Of a DNA stretch of 64,000 bases, positions 1 to 8,536 are shown one piece after another. The notes below the pieces were generated by a model. That model saw only the letters and a list, made by a program, of their open reading frames with translations. It had not been told where the DNA came from and did not search any database. The translations under genes were made by a program, and so were the position numbers. This stretch comes from Methanococcoides vulcani (GTDB lineage Archaea; Halobacteriota; Methanosarcinia; Methanosarcinales; Methanosarcinaceae): the NCBI RefSeq assembly GCF_900111645.1, contig NZ_FOHQ01000001.1, positions 62,001-126,000 on the forward strand, given 5' to 3'. Each line of letters begins with the position of its first letter. The first letter of the stretch is position 1.

Positions 1-941
1 TCAAGATGCTGGTAATCCTGTCTTAGCATATCCCTGAAATGTTCAGGTTCTATCTTCTCCCGAAGATGTTCCAGATGCTTCTTTCTTTCAGACATGAGGT
101 GTCGCATTTCGCTCTCCATCCTCATGGACAGGTTCGTGAGGTGCCTTTTGACCTCCTTCTGGTCGGGTACTACAAGTTCTGCAGCTGCAGAAGGCGTTGG
201 TGCCCGAAGGTCGGATGTAAAGTCAGATATGGTATAATCAGTTTCATGGCCCACTGCTGAAACAATGGGCTTTTCTGAATTGAAAATAGCTCTTGCGACC
301 GCTTCCTCATTAAAGGACCAGAGGTCTTCAAGGGAGCCGCCACCACGACCCACTATTATCACATCCACATCGGTCCTGTTCAGTAATTCTATGGAATGTA
401 CGATACTTTCCGCAGACTTTTCTCCCTGTACGATGGTAGGTGAGAGCAGTATGTCAACAGGGTATCGGCGCCCGATCACATTAAGTATGTCATGTATTGC
501 AGCACCGGTGGCAGAGGTGGCAACACCGATCTTTTTCGGGAATTTCGGTATGGTTTGCTTGTGGATATCGCTGAAAAGTCCTTCCTTTTCCAGTCTCTCC
601 TTAAGCTGTTCGTAAGCTTTGTACAATTCCCCGATCCCATCCGGGCGCATGTCCATCACACGCAGCTGGTACTGGCCTCGGATGGTATATACGTCCACAG
701 ATCCGAAAACAAGGACCTTCATGTTCTTTTCAGGTTCGAACCGAAGCGTCCTGTTCACGGACCTGAAACTAACACAGCTTATCTGGCTCTTTTTGTCCTT
801 GATGGTAAAATAATAATGTCCTGACCCATGCTTTGTGAGGTTTGATATCTCTCCCTGTACCCAGACATTGTTCAGATTCGGGTCAGTTGTCAGTATATTT
901 TTGATAAAATTGTTCAGTTCCGTAACGGTATAGGCAGGCAT
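1..941 (-). CDS. xseA: Exodeoxyribonuclease VII large subunit, 3' end outside window
   Basis: This is the N-terminal part of the large subunit of exonuclease VII, which with the small subunit XseB degrades single-stranded DNA in both directions. The reverse-strand reading from the ATG at 941 begins MPAYTVTELNNFIKNIL and runs through the OB-fold (VWVQGEISNL, GHYYFTIKD) and then the catalytic-domain signatures GVATSATGAA, VDVIIVGRGGGS, EDLWSFN and VSAVGHETD. The frame stays open to base 1, so the C-terminal coiled-coil half is cut by the window edge. The family is mainly bacterial and is present in Methanosarcinales, probably by old transfer. No xseB is visible on this side. Confidence 0.9.
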   Translation of the reverse strand, partial: MPAYTVTELNNFIKNILTTDPNLNNVWVQGEISNLTKHGSGHYYFTIKDKKSQISCVSFRSVNRTLRFEPEKNMKVLVFGSVDVYTIRGQYQLRVMDMRPDGIGELYKAYEQLKERLEKEGLFSDIHKQTIPKFPKKIGVATSATGAAIHDILNVIGRRYPVDILLSPTIVQGEKSAESIVHSIELLNRTDVDVIIVGRGGGSLEDLWSFNEEAVARAIFNSEKPIVSAVGHETDYTISDFTSDLRAPTPSAAAELVVPDQKEVKRHLTNLSMRMESEMRHLMSERKKHLEHLREKIEPEHFRDMLRQDYQHL

Positions 942-1080
942 TGACACTTTCTCCAACTTCGCATAACGTTATATTGTACCTATTATTTGTACCTGCTGTG
1001 AGCATATTGAAAGTAATAACAGAAAGTATCACTGCGAGCAAAAACTATCAGGCGGTGATGCCTGATAGGCAGATCCTGAT

Positions 1081-2097
1081 TTATACTCTCCTTTTCGCCT
1101 TTTTGTTCGCAAGGGTTTCTATGGGTCGCAGGTCCACCTCATCTGATACCACAAGTTTTTCTTCATCAACAGCGCTCCTGAAGAACTTGTTCCCTACAGG
1201 TGTGCGTATGATAAGTGTGGTCTGGTCCTGCGGACTCCCAATGGACCCGGCAGAAATATCCGCATCAAGTGCTGTCAGGTCTGTACAAATGGCACAACCC
1301 GGACGTATGCAGTCATCAAGTTCGGAAAGCGGGATCGTGTGAATTTCTCCGTTCTCGGTGGTGATCTCCAGTTTTCCCGTAACATCAAGGTGCTTGATCT
1401 GCCATGGGTCGATACCCAGTTCATTTTTGAGCTTTCCTTCAACCATTTTCTCATAGTCAAATGTCTCTGCACAGAAAAGACCGATCATCAGCCGGATGGA
1501 ATCCCTGAACGGTCGTATAAGGTCATGCTCACTTTTGCGCATCTCGCTGATCGCCTGGACCACGCAGGGTACACCTACTATCGCTACATTGCGGTATTTT
1601 TTGGTTATGACAGCTTCCTTTAATGCCCATAATAGGGGTACCCACCAGTTGTACCGGCTTCCGGCCTGTCTGGTTAGCATCTCACTGGAAGTTATGATCG
1701 TTGACCTGGGCTTGAGGCTCCATGGATCTTCGGCAACAGTGATGACCGCATCCACAAGACCCTGTTCCAGTGCGTTCATAAGAATGGCAGTGACCGCACC
1801 TCCGCTTTGCTTCTTCTCAACATCGAAGTTTGCCGAGGCGGATACTATATCGATCGAATTTCCAATGGTCTGAATCTCCCTTTCATCTATCCTCGGGCAA
1901 ACCTCATGGCAGGCGCCGCAGGGCACTCCGTCAACAGCTGATTTGCAGTATCCGTCATTCATCGGGTGTGTGGAATTCTCTCCTGTTTCAAAGAAAAGTG
2001 AGTTTGCCGGGCATACTGCAACACAGGCGCCGCAACATGCACATTTTCCTGTATGCCACACGTTGTTCTCAAGATCAGTATAATTCTTGTCATACAT
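1081..2097 (-). CDS. FrhB/FpoF-like coenzyme F420 oxidoreductase, glutamate-synthase associated
   Basis: The 338-aa protein belongs to the F420 hydrogenase/dehydrogenase beta-subunit family, which moves electrons between reduced F420 (via FAD) and Fe-S centres. Two cluster motifs lie at the N terminus: CACCGACVAVCP (about residues 19-30) and a second cysteine group, CGACHEVCP (about 60-68). The usual FrhB Rossmann-like middle follows (SASANFDVEKKQSGGAV, VGVPCVVQAI). It is the last gene of the gltB1-gltB2-gltB3 block, four bases after gltB3. Bacterial glutamate synthase takes electrons from NADPH through a separate small subunit. None is present here, so I infer that this protein supplies electrons from F420H2. 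Family assignment is firm; the partner assignment rests on gene order. Confidence 0.85.
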   Translation of the reverse strand: MYDKNYTDLENNVWHTGKCACCGACVAVCPANSLFFETGENSTHPMNDGYCKSAVDGVPCGACHEVCPRIDEREIQTIGNSIDIVSASANFDVEKKQSGGAVTAILMNALEQGLVDAVITVAEDPWSLKPRSTIITSSEMLTRQAGSRYNWWVPLLWALKEAVITKKYRNVAIVGVPCVVQAISEMRKSEHDLIRPFRDSIRLMIGLFCAETFDYEKMVEGKLKNELGIDPWQIKHLDVTGKLEITTENGEIHTIPLSELDDCIRPGCAICTDLTALDADISAGSIGSPQDQTTLIIRTPVGNKFFRSAVDEEKLVVSDEVDLRPIETLANKKAKRRV

Positions 2098-2101
2098 GTT
2101 A

Positions 2102-2845
2102 TCACTCCCATGTGTACTTTCCTGCGAACGGTCTGGTGCTTGCAGGTACTATGCAGGTATAGTTCGTATCCAGCAATCCTGAGGGTTCCGTATCGAAATG
2201 TTTGCAGAACTCTTCCACATATGGGGTGATCATTTCAAGTTCCTTTTCTCCGAATTCCATTTTTCTGGCACCAACTCCCAGAAGCTCATCCTTCACTTCC
2301 CCGCGGATAACTATCATACCTCCGTGGATACCACTGCCGATCCCACGGTCCATTACCGGATTTTCCTGTCCGATACCCAGCACAATGATCAGGCCTCCGG
2401 CCATATACTCTCCCAGGAATGCATGTGAAGCGCCACCTACGACCAGTGCAGGGCGGCGATCTTCCTCATACTGCTTCATGTGGATGCCTCCGCGATAGCC
2501 GATGTTCTTTTCCACGAACAGTTTTCCGCCGCGCATACTATGTGCTACGGCATCTCCTGCACTTCCGTGGATAACAATTGTTCCTCCATCCATGGTATTG
2601 CCAGGGGCATGGTCGCAATTTCCGTTCACTATGCAGGTGGGGCCGTTCATGAACATTCCAAGGTCCCCTCCGGCAACTCCATTGATCCGGATGGTGACAT
2701 CACCTTTCAATCCATCAGCAATGAACCGCTGGCCTATCACATTGTCCAGGATTATCTCTTTTGCACCGTTTTTGACCGCCTCTCTTATCATTTTATTGAG
2801 GGGGGTATAGTGCATGCCTTTTGCATCGATCTCTACTTTTTTCAT
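2102..2845 (-). CDS. Glutamate synthase GXGXG domain subunit (archaeal GltB3)
   Basis: This is the separate C-terminal GXGXG domain of the glutamate synthase large subunit, encoded as its own gene as is usual in archaea. The protein shows the right-handed beta-helix repeats of the family (GGDLGMFMNGPTCIVNGNC, GNTMDGGTIVIHGSAGDAV, MRGGKLFVEKNIGYRGGIH, GIGSGIHGGMIVIRGEV). In the fused bacterial enzyme this domain is structural and positions the ammonia tunnel. I place the start at the ATG at 2845 (MKKVEIDAKG), four bases after the stop of gltB2; an upstream in-frame start at 2881 would overlap gltB2. About 247 aa. Confidence 0.88.
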   Translation of the reverse strand: MKKVEIDAKGMHYTPLNKMIREAVKNGAKEIILDNVIGQRFIADGLKGDVTIRINGVAGGDLGMFMNGPTCIVNGNCDHAPGNTMDGGTIVIHGSAGDAVAHSMRGGKLFVEKNIGYRGGIHMKQYEEDRRPALVVGGASHAFLGEYMAGGLIIVLGIGQENPVMDRGIGSGIHGGMIVIRGEVKDELLGVGARKMEFGEKELEMITPYVEEFCKHFDTEPSGLLDTNYTCIVPASTRPFAGKYTWE

Positions 2846-2849
2846 GTTC

Positions 2850-4361
2850 TCAGGCCCCCACCGGCTTGACCTGCAGGACATCCAGGGTCCCTTCGTCCAG
2901 CATGTATCCTCGCAGACGGCTTCTGTTGCTCCTCAGGCTTTCAATACTATTGATCCCGGCAGCACCCATCAGCTCGCTAAGCTCAAGTGTCCATGAGCGG
3001 ATGAGGTTTGCCACATGCTCGGATTCGATCTCCGGATCGAGGCGATCGACCAGTTCCTGTCTCTGGGTTGCGATACCCCATGGGCACATGCCTCTGTAAC
3101 ACTGGCCACAAACACGGCAGCCCATTGCGATAAGTGCTCCTGTGCCAATATAGACTGCATCTGCTCCGAGTGCGATCGATTTTGCAATATCTGCACTGTT
3201 GCGGATACCGCCACTTGCAATGACCGAGATCTTGTTCCTGATACCCTGGTCCTTTAGCTTCTGGTCAACACTTGCAACAGCTGCCTCGATAGGAATGCCT
3301 ACATTGTCCCTGAAGACCTTTGGTGTTGCTCCGCTACCTCCGCGGAATCCGTCTATTACCACAGCGTCTGCCGAGGAACGTGCAATACCTGCTGCAATTG
3401 CCGCAGCATTGTGCACAGCTGCTATCTTTACGAACACGGGTTTCTTCCACTCGGTAGCTTCCTTAAGGCTTCTCACAAGTTGTGCGAGGTCCTCTATGCT
3501 GTATATATCATGATGCGGTGCAGGGCTGATAGCATCACTTCCAAGGGGTATCATACGGGTGCAGGACACATCCTGGCACACTTTTTCCCCTGGAAGGTGG
3601 CCTCCAATACCGGGCTTTGCACCCTGTCCGATCTTTATCTCTATGGCAGCTCCTCTTTCGAGGTAGTTGATGTCCACGCCAAAACGGCCGGATGCCACCT
3701 GTACTATCATATTTTTCTGGTATGGGTAGATAGCCTCATGAAGACCTCCTTCTCCGGTTCCCATGAATGTTCCTGTCTTTTCCACAGCTTTAGCAAGGCT
3801 TAGCTGTGCGTTCAGGCTGATAGCACCATAGCTCATGTGTCCGATCATGATGGGGGTTTCAAGCTTGAGATTAGGGGTAAGTTTGGTGAGCATCTCGATG
3901 TCACCGTTATCCTTCTTGTCTATCTCAAGCCTTGGTGGCTTCTTTCCAATATATGTCCGAAGCTCCATGGGTTCACGCAGCGGATCGATACTTGGATTTG
4001 TTACCTGGCAGGCATCGAGGACAAGCCTGTCGAAGATCACCGGATAGGGTTTTGCATTTCCCATGCCCGCAAGAATGATCTTCCCTGTACGTGCCTGGTT
4101 GATGATATCCTCGCGTGCCTCAGCTGTCCAGAGCGGATGGCTGCGGTAATCCACAGGTCTTTCCTGCAGTGATATGGCGTCCCTCGGGCACATGGAGATG
4201 CAGTGATGGCAGGCTGTACACTTTCGGGAATCGATGATTATCCTGTCATCTTCCCTGTGGAATACGCCATATGAACAGTTATTGATACATCGCATACAGT
4301 GCATGCACTGCTCGCGGTCGATGGTAACCTTGTATTTAAGGGGTACACTTCCAAGGCTCAT
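2850..4361 (-). CDS. gltB: Glutamate synthase FMN/Fe-S catalytic subunit (archaeal GltB2)
   Basis: The 503-aa protein is the synthase domain that combines 2-oxoglutarate with ammonia and two electrons on FMN. At the N terminus is an added two-cluster ferredoxin module (CMHCMRCINNCSYG and CTACHHCISMCP, about residues 19-60), typical of archaeal GOGAT and absent from the bacterial domain. The FMN-binding TIM barrel follows (MIGHMSYGAISLNAQ, GTGEGGLHEA, VIDGFRGGSGATP, ISVIASGGIRNSADIAKSIALGADAVYIGT) with the cysteine cluster CRVCGQCYRGMCPWG near residue 430. It overlaps gltB1 by 4 bp (ATGA), so the two are translationally coupled. Confidence 0.93.
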   Translation of the reverse strand: MSLGSVPLKYKVTIDREQCMHCMRCINNCSYGVFHREDDRIIIDSRKCTACHHCISMCPRDAISLQERPVDYRSHPLWTAEAREDIINQARTGKIILAGMGNAKPYPVIFDRLVLDACQVTNPSIDPLREPMELRTYIGKKPPRLEIDKKDNGDIEMLTKLTPNLKLETPIMIGHMSYGAISLNAQLSLAKAVEKTGTFMGTGEGGLHEAIYPYQKNMIVQVASGRFGVDINYLERGAAIEIKIGQGAKPGIGGHLPGEKVCQDVSCTRMIPLGSDAISPAPHHDIYSIEDLAQLVRSLKEATEWKKPVFVKIAAVHNAAAIAAGIARSSADAVVIDGFRGGSGATPKVFRDNVGIPIEAAVASVDQKLKDQGIRNKISVIASGGIRNSADIAKSIALGADAVYIGTGALIAMGCRVCGQCYRGMCPWGIATQRQELVDRLDPEIESEHVANLIRSWTLELSELMGAAGINSIESLRSNRSRLRGYMLDEGTLDVLQVKPVGA

Positions 4362-5410
4362 ACGATCACCCTCCCTATCACAGGTTCCCCTGCCCTTGGC
4401 ATGTGTATGTTCTGTACCTCAGGGTCCATGACGCGGATGGCAGCTTCTTCGCTTGAGATGTAAAGCCGGTCTTCGTTCTCCCCGATGACCAGTGGTCTGA
4501 GCTTGATCCTGTCAGTAAATCCTACGATCCCTTCATGGGTTGCCACTACTATTGCAAACGGTCCGTTCATGAGAGCAGGTCCGTAGGTCAGGCGGATCGC
4601 GTGGTTGAGTTCCTGTTCCTTTTCGGGCATATTGTCTATCTCATCCCAGAAAGGCGGGGCAAGTGCTTTTACCACAACGTCCTCCGGAAGTCCATGCCTT
4701 CTGCCGAGAAGATCGAAAAGATATGCGACTACTTCGGTATCGGTGAACATGCTGCAGGTGTATCCATTGCTTTCAACATAACGTCTGTTCGTACCGTATG
4801 AGGTGATCTCTCCGTTGTGCACTACTGCCCAGTCAAGAAGATTGAACGGATGTGCTCCTCCCCACCATCCGGGTGTATTGGTGGGATAACGGTTGTGGGC
4901 AAGCCAGATGTACCCTTTGTAGTCTTCAATGCGGTAGAAGTTGGCAACATCCTCAGGCCAGCCGGAAGCTTTGAAAACTCCCATGTTCTTTCCGGATGAG
5001 AATATCAGTGCTCCCTGTATGTTGGAATTTGTTTCCATGACAATGTACTTCATGACATCGTCTTCTGGAGTTGTACTTCCTGCCATCAGGTCGCTGTAAG
5101 GCTTGAAGAAGTATCTCCAGGGGATATGACTTCGTTTAAGTCCGTCCTGCTCATATGTTGGTATGGCTTCCTGATGCACGATTCGTCCCCATTTATGGAG
5201 CATATGATCGACCCGGGACTTTGGTTCCACAAGGTTGTCAAAGAATACGTGTATGGCATAGCAGTCCTGGAAATCAGGATATATGCCGTATGCGGCATAA
5301 CCTGCACCTTCTCCACTTCCCCTTTCATTCATAAGACTTAGTGCATCGCGAATACTGGAGCCATCCATTAGTGCTCTTTTCCTGTCGATCACACCTATTA
5401 TTCCACACAT
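4358..5410 (-). CDS. Glutamate synthase glutaminase subunit (class II amidotransferase, GltB1)
   Basis: Class II (Ntn) glutamine amidotransferase that releases ammonia from glutamine for the synthase subunit. I choose the ATG at 5410 because it gives Met-Cys-Gly (MCGIIGVIDRK): the cysteine becomes the catalytic N-terminal nucleophile after Met removal. An AAGGTGAT ribosome site lies just upstream; a GTG at 5419 is in frame but would add three residues before the Met-Cys. Other family motifs are WLAHNRYPTNTPGWWGGAHPFN and VVHNGEITSYGTNRRY. It is the first gene of the gltB1-B2-B3-frhB-like unit. Confidence 0.93.
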   Translation of the reverse strand: MCGIIGVIDRKRALMDGSSIRDALSLMNERGSGEGAGYAAYGIYPDFQDCYAIHVFFDNLVEPKSRVDHMLHKWGRIVHQEAIPTYEQDGLKRSHIPWRYFFKPYSDLMAGSTTPEDDVMKYIVMETNSNIQGALIFSSGKNMGVFKASGWPEDVANFYRIEDYKGYIWLAHNRYPTNTPGWWGGAHPFNLLDWAVVHNGEITSYGTNRRYVESNGYTCSMFTDTEVVAYLFDLLGRRHGLPEDVVVKALAPPFWDEIDNMPEKEQELNHAIRLTYGPALMNGPFAIVVATHEGIVGFTDRIKLRPLVIGENEDRLYISSEEAAIRVMDPEVQNIHMPRAGEPVIGRVIV

Positions 5411-5481
5411 TTTTATCACCTTGTTAAATTTATATGGACAGCATATTGCTGCCAGGGAGTAAGATCCTGAGGGAAAACCCC

Positions 5482-5673
5482 TTAGAGTATGCTAAGGTAC
5501 GTGCCAAGTTCCCATTGATGTACACGTGCCTTGTAGTCATCCCATTCCACAGTCTTTGCAGCGAGATAATTTAGGAATACATGGTCTCCAAGAGCGTTTC
5601 TCACGAATCATCACATTTGGTAACTGCTTCAATAACTTCTTTCCGGAAATTTATGCTACCTTATGCTGCTCAT
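5482..5673 (-). pseudogene. glnA: Decayed glnA: start context plus 3' end, middle deleted and frameshifted
   Basis: Reverse-strand reading of 5607-5482 gives VRNALGDHVFLNYLAAKTVE, continuing WDDYKARVHQWELGTYLSIL and a TAA. That matches the conserved C terminus of type I glutamine synthetase (ALGEHVF...AK..EWD.Y..QVH.WEL..YL). Two in-frame TGA codons precede it, but the similarity continues in another frame from about 5660 to 5608 (GSINFRKEVIEAVTKCDDS), so there is a frameshift near 5607. Upstream is an ATG at 5673 with a GGGGG ribosome site, which is followed after a few codons by a stop. The simplest reading is a glnA that kept its start region and tail and lost the body. It sits directly upstream of glutamate synthase. 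Confidence 0.7.
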
Positions 5674-5686
5674 TTTATCCCCCTTG

Positions 5687-5726
5687 TGAGCAGTCATATT
5701 GACGGGTACACTCTGAATATATAAAT
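5687..5726 (-). promoter_or_regulatory. Putative promoter and leader for the glnA-relic/glutamate synthase unit
   Basis: On the reverse strand ATTTATATATTC (5726-5715) is a good archaeal TATA box. A start about 25 bases on (near 5690) would give a short leader with a GGGGG ribosome site at 5683-5679 and the ATG at 5673. A 7-bp inverted repeat, CTGCTCA (5666-5672) with TGAGCAG (5687-5693), encloses that ribosome site and start. The transcript would cross the glnA relic and run into gltB1. Seen by eye only. Confidence 0.4.
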
Positions 5727-5766
5727 CTTATAAATGTACTCGAATATAACTATTGCTTTTCATGGT

Positions 5767-5801
5767 TTGCACCAAAGTGTGCAATGGCATCTTTTATAAT
5801 G
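5767..5801 (+). promoter_or_regulatory. Putative hdrC promoter with small inverted repeat
   Basis: CTTTTATAAT at about 5791-5800 resembles a TATA box placed 24-33 bases before the hdrC ATG (5824), with no ribosome site between, so the message may be leaderless or have a very short leader. Immediately upstream, TTGCAC (5767-5772) and GTGCAA (5779-5784) form a 6-bp inverted repeat that could bind a regulator. Confidence 0.35.
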
Positions 5802-5823
5802 TATGAAAAGATAACTCCCTTTG

Positions 5824-6318
5824 ATGTCTGTCAGAAATGAACCGAATGTACTTTCCCGCATGGAAAAGACCGGCTCTACCATTCTAAAATGCATGCATTG
5901 CGGTGTCTGCAGCGGTAGCTGTCCCTCGGGAAGGCATACAAGCCTGAATGTCAGAAAGCTCCTGAGGAAGGCATGTAATGATCCGGCAGTACTTTCTGAT
6001 GATTCCCTCTGGATGTGCACTACCTGCTATAATTGCCAGGAGAGATGTCCGCGGGGGATAGACATCGTTGATGCTATATTTGAGATGCGTGCACTTGCTG
6101 TTCAAGAAGGTATCATTTATCCGGAGCACAGGAAGGTCGGTGAGCTACTTCTGGAGCACGGACATGCCGTTCCAATTAACGAAGAGAATAGAACAAAGAG
6201 GGAAGCTCTGGGACTTGATCCGCTACCACCCACTGTTCACAGTTTCCCTGAAGGACTGGAAGAGGTAAAGAAGCTGCTGACATCATGTGGGTTCGATGAA
6301 CTGATGTCCGAAGAATGA
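5824..6318 (+). CDS. hdrC: Heterodisulfide reductase subunit C (cytosolic HdrABC type)
   Basis: Electron-carrying Fe-S subunit of the soluble heterodisulfide reductase, which reduces the CoM-S-S-CoB disulfide formed in the last step of methanogenesis. Two [4Fe-4S] motifs are visible: CMHCGVCSGSCP (about residues 22-33) and CTTCYNCQERCP (about 62-73), followed by the conserved RGIDIVDAIFEMR. Length 164 aa is normal for a HdrC without a membrane segment. hdrB follows after 25 bases. No hdrA is in the window, so the flavin subunit must be encoded elsewhere, as in other Methanosarcinales. Confidence 0.93.
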   Translation: MSVRNEPNVLSRMEKTGSTILKCMHCGVCSGSCPSGRHTSLNVRKLLRKACNDPAVLSDDSLWMCTTCYNCQERCPRGIDIVDAIFEMRALAVQEGIIYPEHRKVGELLLEHGHAVPINEENRTKREALGLDPLPPTVHSFPEGLEEVKKLLTSCGFDELMSEE

Positions 6319-6343
6319 TGCTTCATTTCCGGGAGGAATAAAT

Positions 6344-7225
6344 ATGGCAAATGTATCACTTTTTCTGGGATGTGTGATCCCTAATCGTTATCCGGGTATA
6401 GAAAAGAGCACAAAGCTCTGTCTCGATAAACTCGAAGTAGACTGTATTGATCTGGAAGGCGCATCATGCTGTCCTGCACCAGGGGTGCTCCGTTCATTTG
6501 ACAAAGCTACATGGCTTGCCCTGGCCGGCAGGAACATTGCTTTATCCGAAGAACTGGACCGCGACCTGCTAACGATCTGCAATGGTTGTTATGGCTCACT
6601 TGCTGATGCAAATTATGAGATCAAAGCAGACGAGCAGGTTAAAAAAGAAGTTAACTCTCATCTTGGCCTGATAGGAAGGAACATCAAAGGCAGCCACGAT
6701 GTTCGCCACATCACTGAATTTTTGCACAAAGAGGTTGGTCCCGGGAAGATCCGTGATGTTATCACCCGGCCGCTGGAGCTGAGGGTTGCTGTGCACTATG
6801 GCTGCCACCTTTTGAAACCGTCTAAGGGACGTGTAGGTTCAAGTGTGGAGAGACCATCGTTCTTTGATGAGCTTGTGGAAGCTACAGGTGCGGAAAGTGT
6901 CGAATATCCCGATAAGATGGAATGCTGCGGAGCTGGCGGTGGAGTTCGTTCTGCATTGCCTGATGAAGCTCTTGCACTCACCGGCCACAAATTGTCCATG
7001 ATCGAATCCGTGGGTGTTGATTGCATTGTGAATGCATGTCCTTTCTGTCATATGCAGCTGGATGCCGGGCAGGTGGACCTTAATGGGCGTGATGGCACCT
7101 CACACAACATTCCTGTGCTTCACTACACACAGCTTCTGGGACTGGCACTTGGTTTTTCAGTGGAGGAATTGGGGATCGATCTGAATGAGATGAAGAACTT
7201 AGAGTTCTTTAAGAAATTCGTATAA
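6344..7225 (+). CDS. hdrB: Heterodisulfide reductase subunit B
   Basis: Catalytic subunit of soluble heterodisulfide reductase, carrying the two non-cubane [4Fe-4S] clusters where CoM-S-S-CoB is cleaved. Both CCG-domain motifs are visible: LEGASCCPAPG with CNGCYGSL downstream, and HYGCHLLKPS...MECCGAGGGVRSA...NACPFCHMQLD. Length 293 aa is typical. It is co-directional with hdrC (25-bp gap) and converges on mtrH, with about 110 bp between the two stops. The ribosome site GGGAGG lies 9-14 bases before the ATG. Confidence 0.95.
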   Translation: MANVSLFLGCVIPNRYPGIEKSTKLCLDKLEVDCIDLEGASCCPAPGVLRSFDKATWLALAGRNIALSEELDRDLLTICNGCYGSLADANYEIKADEQVKKEVNSHLGLIGRNIKGSHDVRHITEFLHKEVGPGKIRDVITRPLELRVAVHYGCHLLKPSKGRVGSSVERPSFFDELVEATGAESVEYPDKMECCGAGGGVRSALPDEALALTGHKLSMIESVGVDCIVNACPFCHMQLDAGQVDLNGRDGTSHNIPVLHYTQLLGLALGFSVEELGIDLNEMKNLEFFKKFV

Positions 7226-7304
7226 TATTTCCTTATTTTTCTATCTTTATCTTTTTGACCATATGGCCAAAGCCACAGCTACAGGTTCGTTGCTTCTGGT
7301 TATA

Positions 7305-7349
7305 TTAATAAAAAAGAGAAAAAAGAAACTGGTTTGTTTAAACCAGTTT
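7305..7349 (-). terminator. Hairpin terminator of the mtr operon, overlapping the mtrH stop
   Basis: On the reverse strand AAACTGGTTT (7349-7340) pairs perfectly with AAACCAGTTT (7335-7326) around a four-base loop. A T-rich run (CTTTTTTCTCTTTTTT, 7325-7310) follows. The mtrH stop codon TAA (7340-7338) is inside the hairpin. This is the form of an intrinsic terminator, well placed to end an eight-gene, highly expressed operon. Confidence 0.7.
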
Positions 7350-8294
7350 GTTGATTGGGTGGTTCTCATCCATGATCTCAAGACCGAGCTCTTTTGCGGT
7401 CTCAGCAAGGATGATGTCTACCAGTGCGGTTGCAGGATAGACTGTGTCAGTGTTCTCGATAGGACCGAACAGCTGGAAGTTTGAACCAAGTGTCTGTGGG
7501 ACAAGGTTTGTTCCGATATCTGCTGGCATGTAAACTGCCTTGCGCTGTTCCTTTGTCTCGAAGGATTTCTTGTATTCCTTCATCCAGTCCCATGCGGATG
7601 CAAGGTTGTGGTATCCACCACCAACAGGGAGACCGAAGTGTCCCTTTACAGCAACGACTGCTCTCATGGATGCACCTGCGCCTGCTCCGAGTGGAGTTGC
7701 AGCTACATCGACGAGTGGCTTTGTGATTCCACAGTCCTTTGCGATGTCGAGCATACCCATGCTCTGACCTGGACCACCGGACTCAAGAACCTCGAGCTTT
7801 CCTTTGACGGTTGGGTCTGTTGCGTTGAATGCAAGGACAATTGAAGCATCGATGTCACTCTTTCTGATAGCTTCGATCTCATCGTCGTGGATACTACCGT
7901 TGATAGAGTTGTAGATAGCCCTGTCAGCTACACCGATCTCTGTTACGTAATCTGCTGCTGCAGCACGTACTTCACCTGCGGAAGAGTCGATAAGGAATGG
8001 TGTCTTATCATCTTCTGCAACGAACCAGTCGATGTACTTCTTGATTGCCTGTGGTGTTTCACCGACGATCTGGTTAACACATGGGTTACCTGTTACGTCT
8101 GCCATCTCACGCATGTGGTTCCAGAGATTGTCTGCTGCTTCCTTGTCGAAAACTCCCTCATCTTCATCGGTCACGATGTTGTGTCTGTTGTAGAACATTG
8201 AACCGATCAGAATTGTTGGGTACTGGCCAGGCTGACCGCCGAACTTGACGCCACCAACCTCGAATACTTCCTGTTTCTTGTCAAATTTAAACAT
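7338..8294 (-). CDS. mtrH: Tetrahydromethanopterin S-methyltransferase subunit H
   Basis: Soluble catalytic subunit that transfers the methyl group between tetrahydrosarcinapterin and the corrinoid carried by MtrA. The 318-aa protein begins MFKFDKKQEVFEVGGVKFGG and keeps the methyltransferase TIM-barrel motifs GQPGQYPTILIGSMFY, DVTGNPCVNQIVGET, PFLIDSSAGEVR and NSINGSIHDDEIEA. It is the last gene of mtrEDCBAFGH, 14 bases after mtrG. In methylotrophic growth the complex runs in reverse and consumes sodium-motive force. Full length, no irregularity. Confidence 0.97.
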   Translation of the reverse strand: MFKFDKKQEVFEVGGVKFGGQPGQYPTILIGSMFYNRHNIVTDEDEGVFDKEAADNLWNHMREMADVTGNPCVNQIVGETPQAIKKYIDWFVAEDDKTPFLIDSSAGEVRAAAADYVTEIGVADRAIYNSINGSIHDDEIEAIRKSDIDASIVLAFNATDPTVKGKLEVLESGGPGQSMGMLDIAKDCGITKPLVDVAATPLGAGAGASMRAVVAVKGHFGLPVGGGYHNLASAWDWMKEYKKSFETKEQRKAVYMPADIGTNLVPQTLGSNFQLFGPIENTDTVYPATALVDIILAETAKELGLEIMDENHPINKLV

Positions 8295-8308
8295 GTTATT
8301 ACCTCTTA

Positions 8309-8536
8309 TCAGATGAGTATCGGGGATATTGAAATGTAGATGAGGAACATCAATATACCTGCTACTGCTCCGTATATTATTCCTATGTCTCTTCCTACTT
8401 TCTTTCCGATCCTCTGTGCGATCTCACTGTTTACGAATTCGATCTTTTCGTCGATCTCATTGAGCTTCTCAAGAACCTCGTTGAAATCTGCAGGGTCTGT
8501 TACAACACTTGGTGTTGTGTTTTGTCCATCGCTCAT
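8309..8536 (-). CDS. mtrG: Tetrahydromethanopterin S-methyltransferase subunit G
   Basis: 75-aa small subunit with a hydrophilic helical N-terminal part ([20 protein letters not shown]) and one C-terminal membrane segment ([19 protein letters not shown]). It anchors in the Na+-pumping methyltransferase. Its start overlaps the end of mtrF by 4 bp. Confidence 0.94.
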   Translation of the reverse strand: MSDGQNTTPSVVTDPADFNEVLEKLNEIDEKIEFVNSEIAQRIGKKVGRDIGIIYGAVAGILMFLIYISISPILI

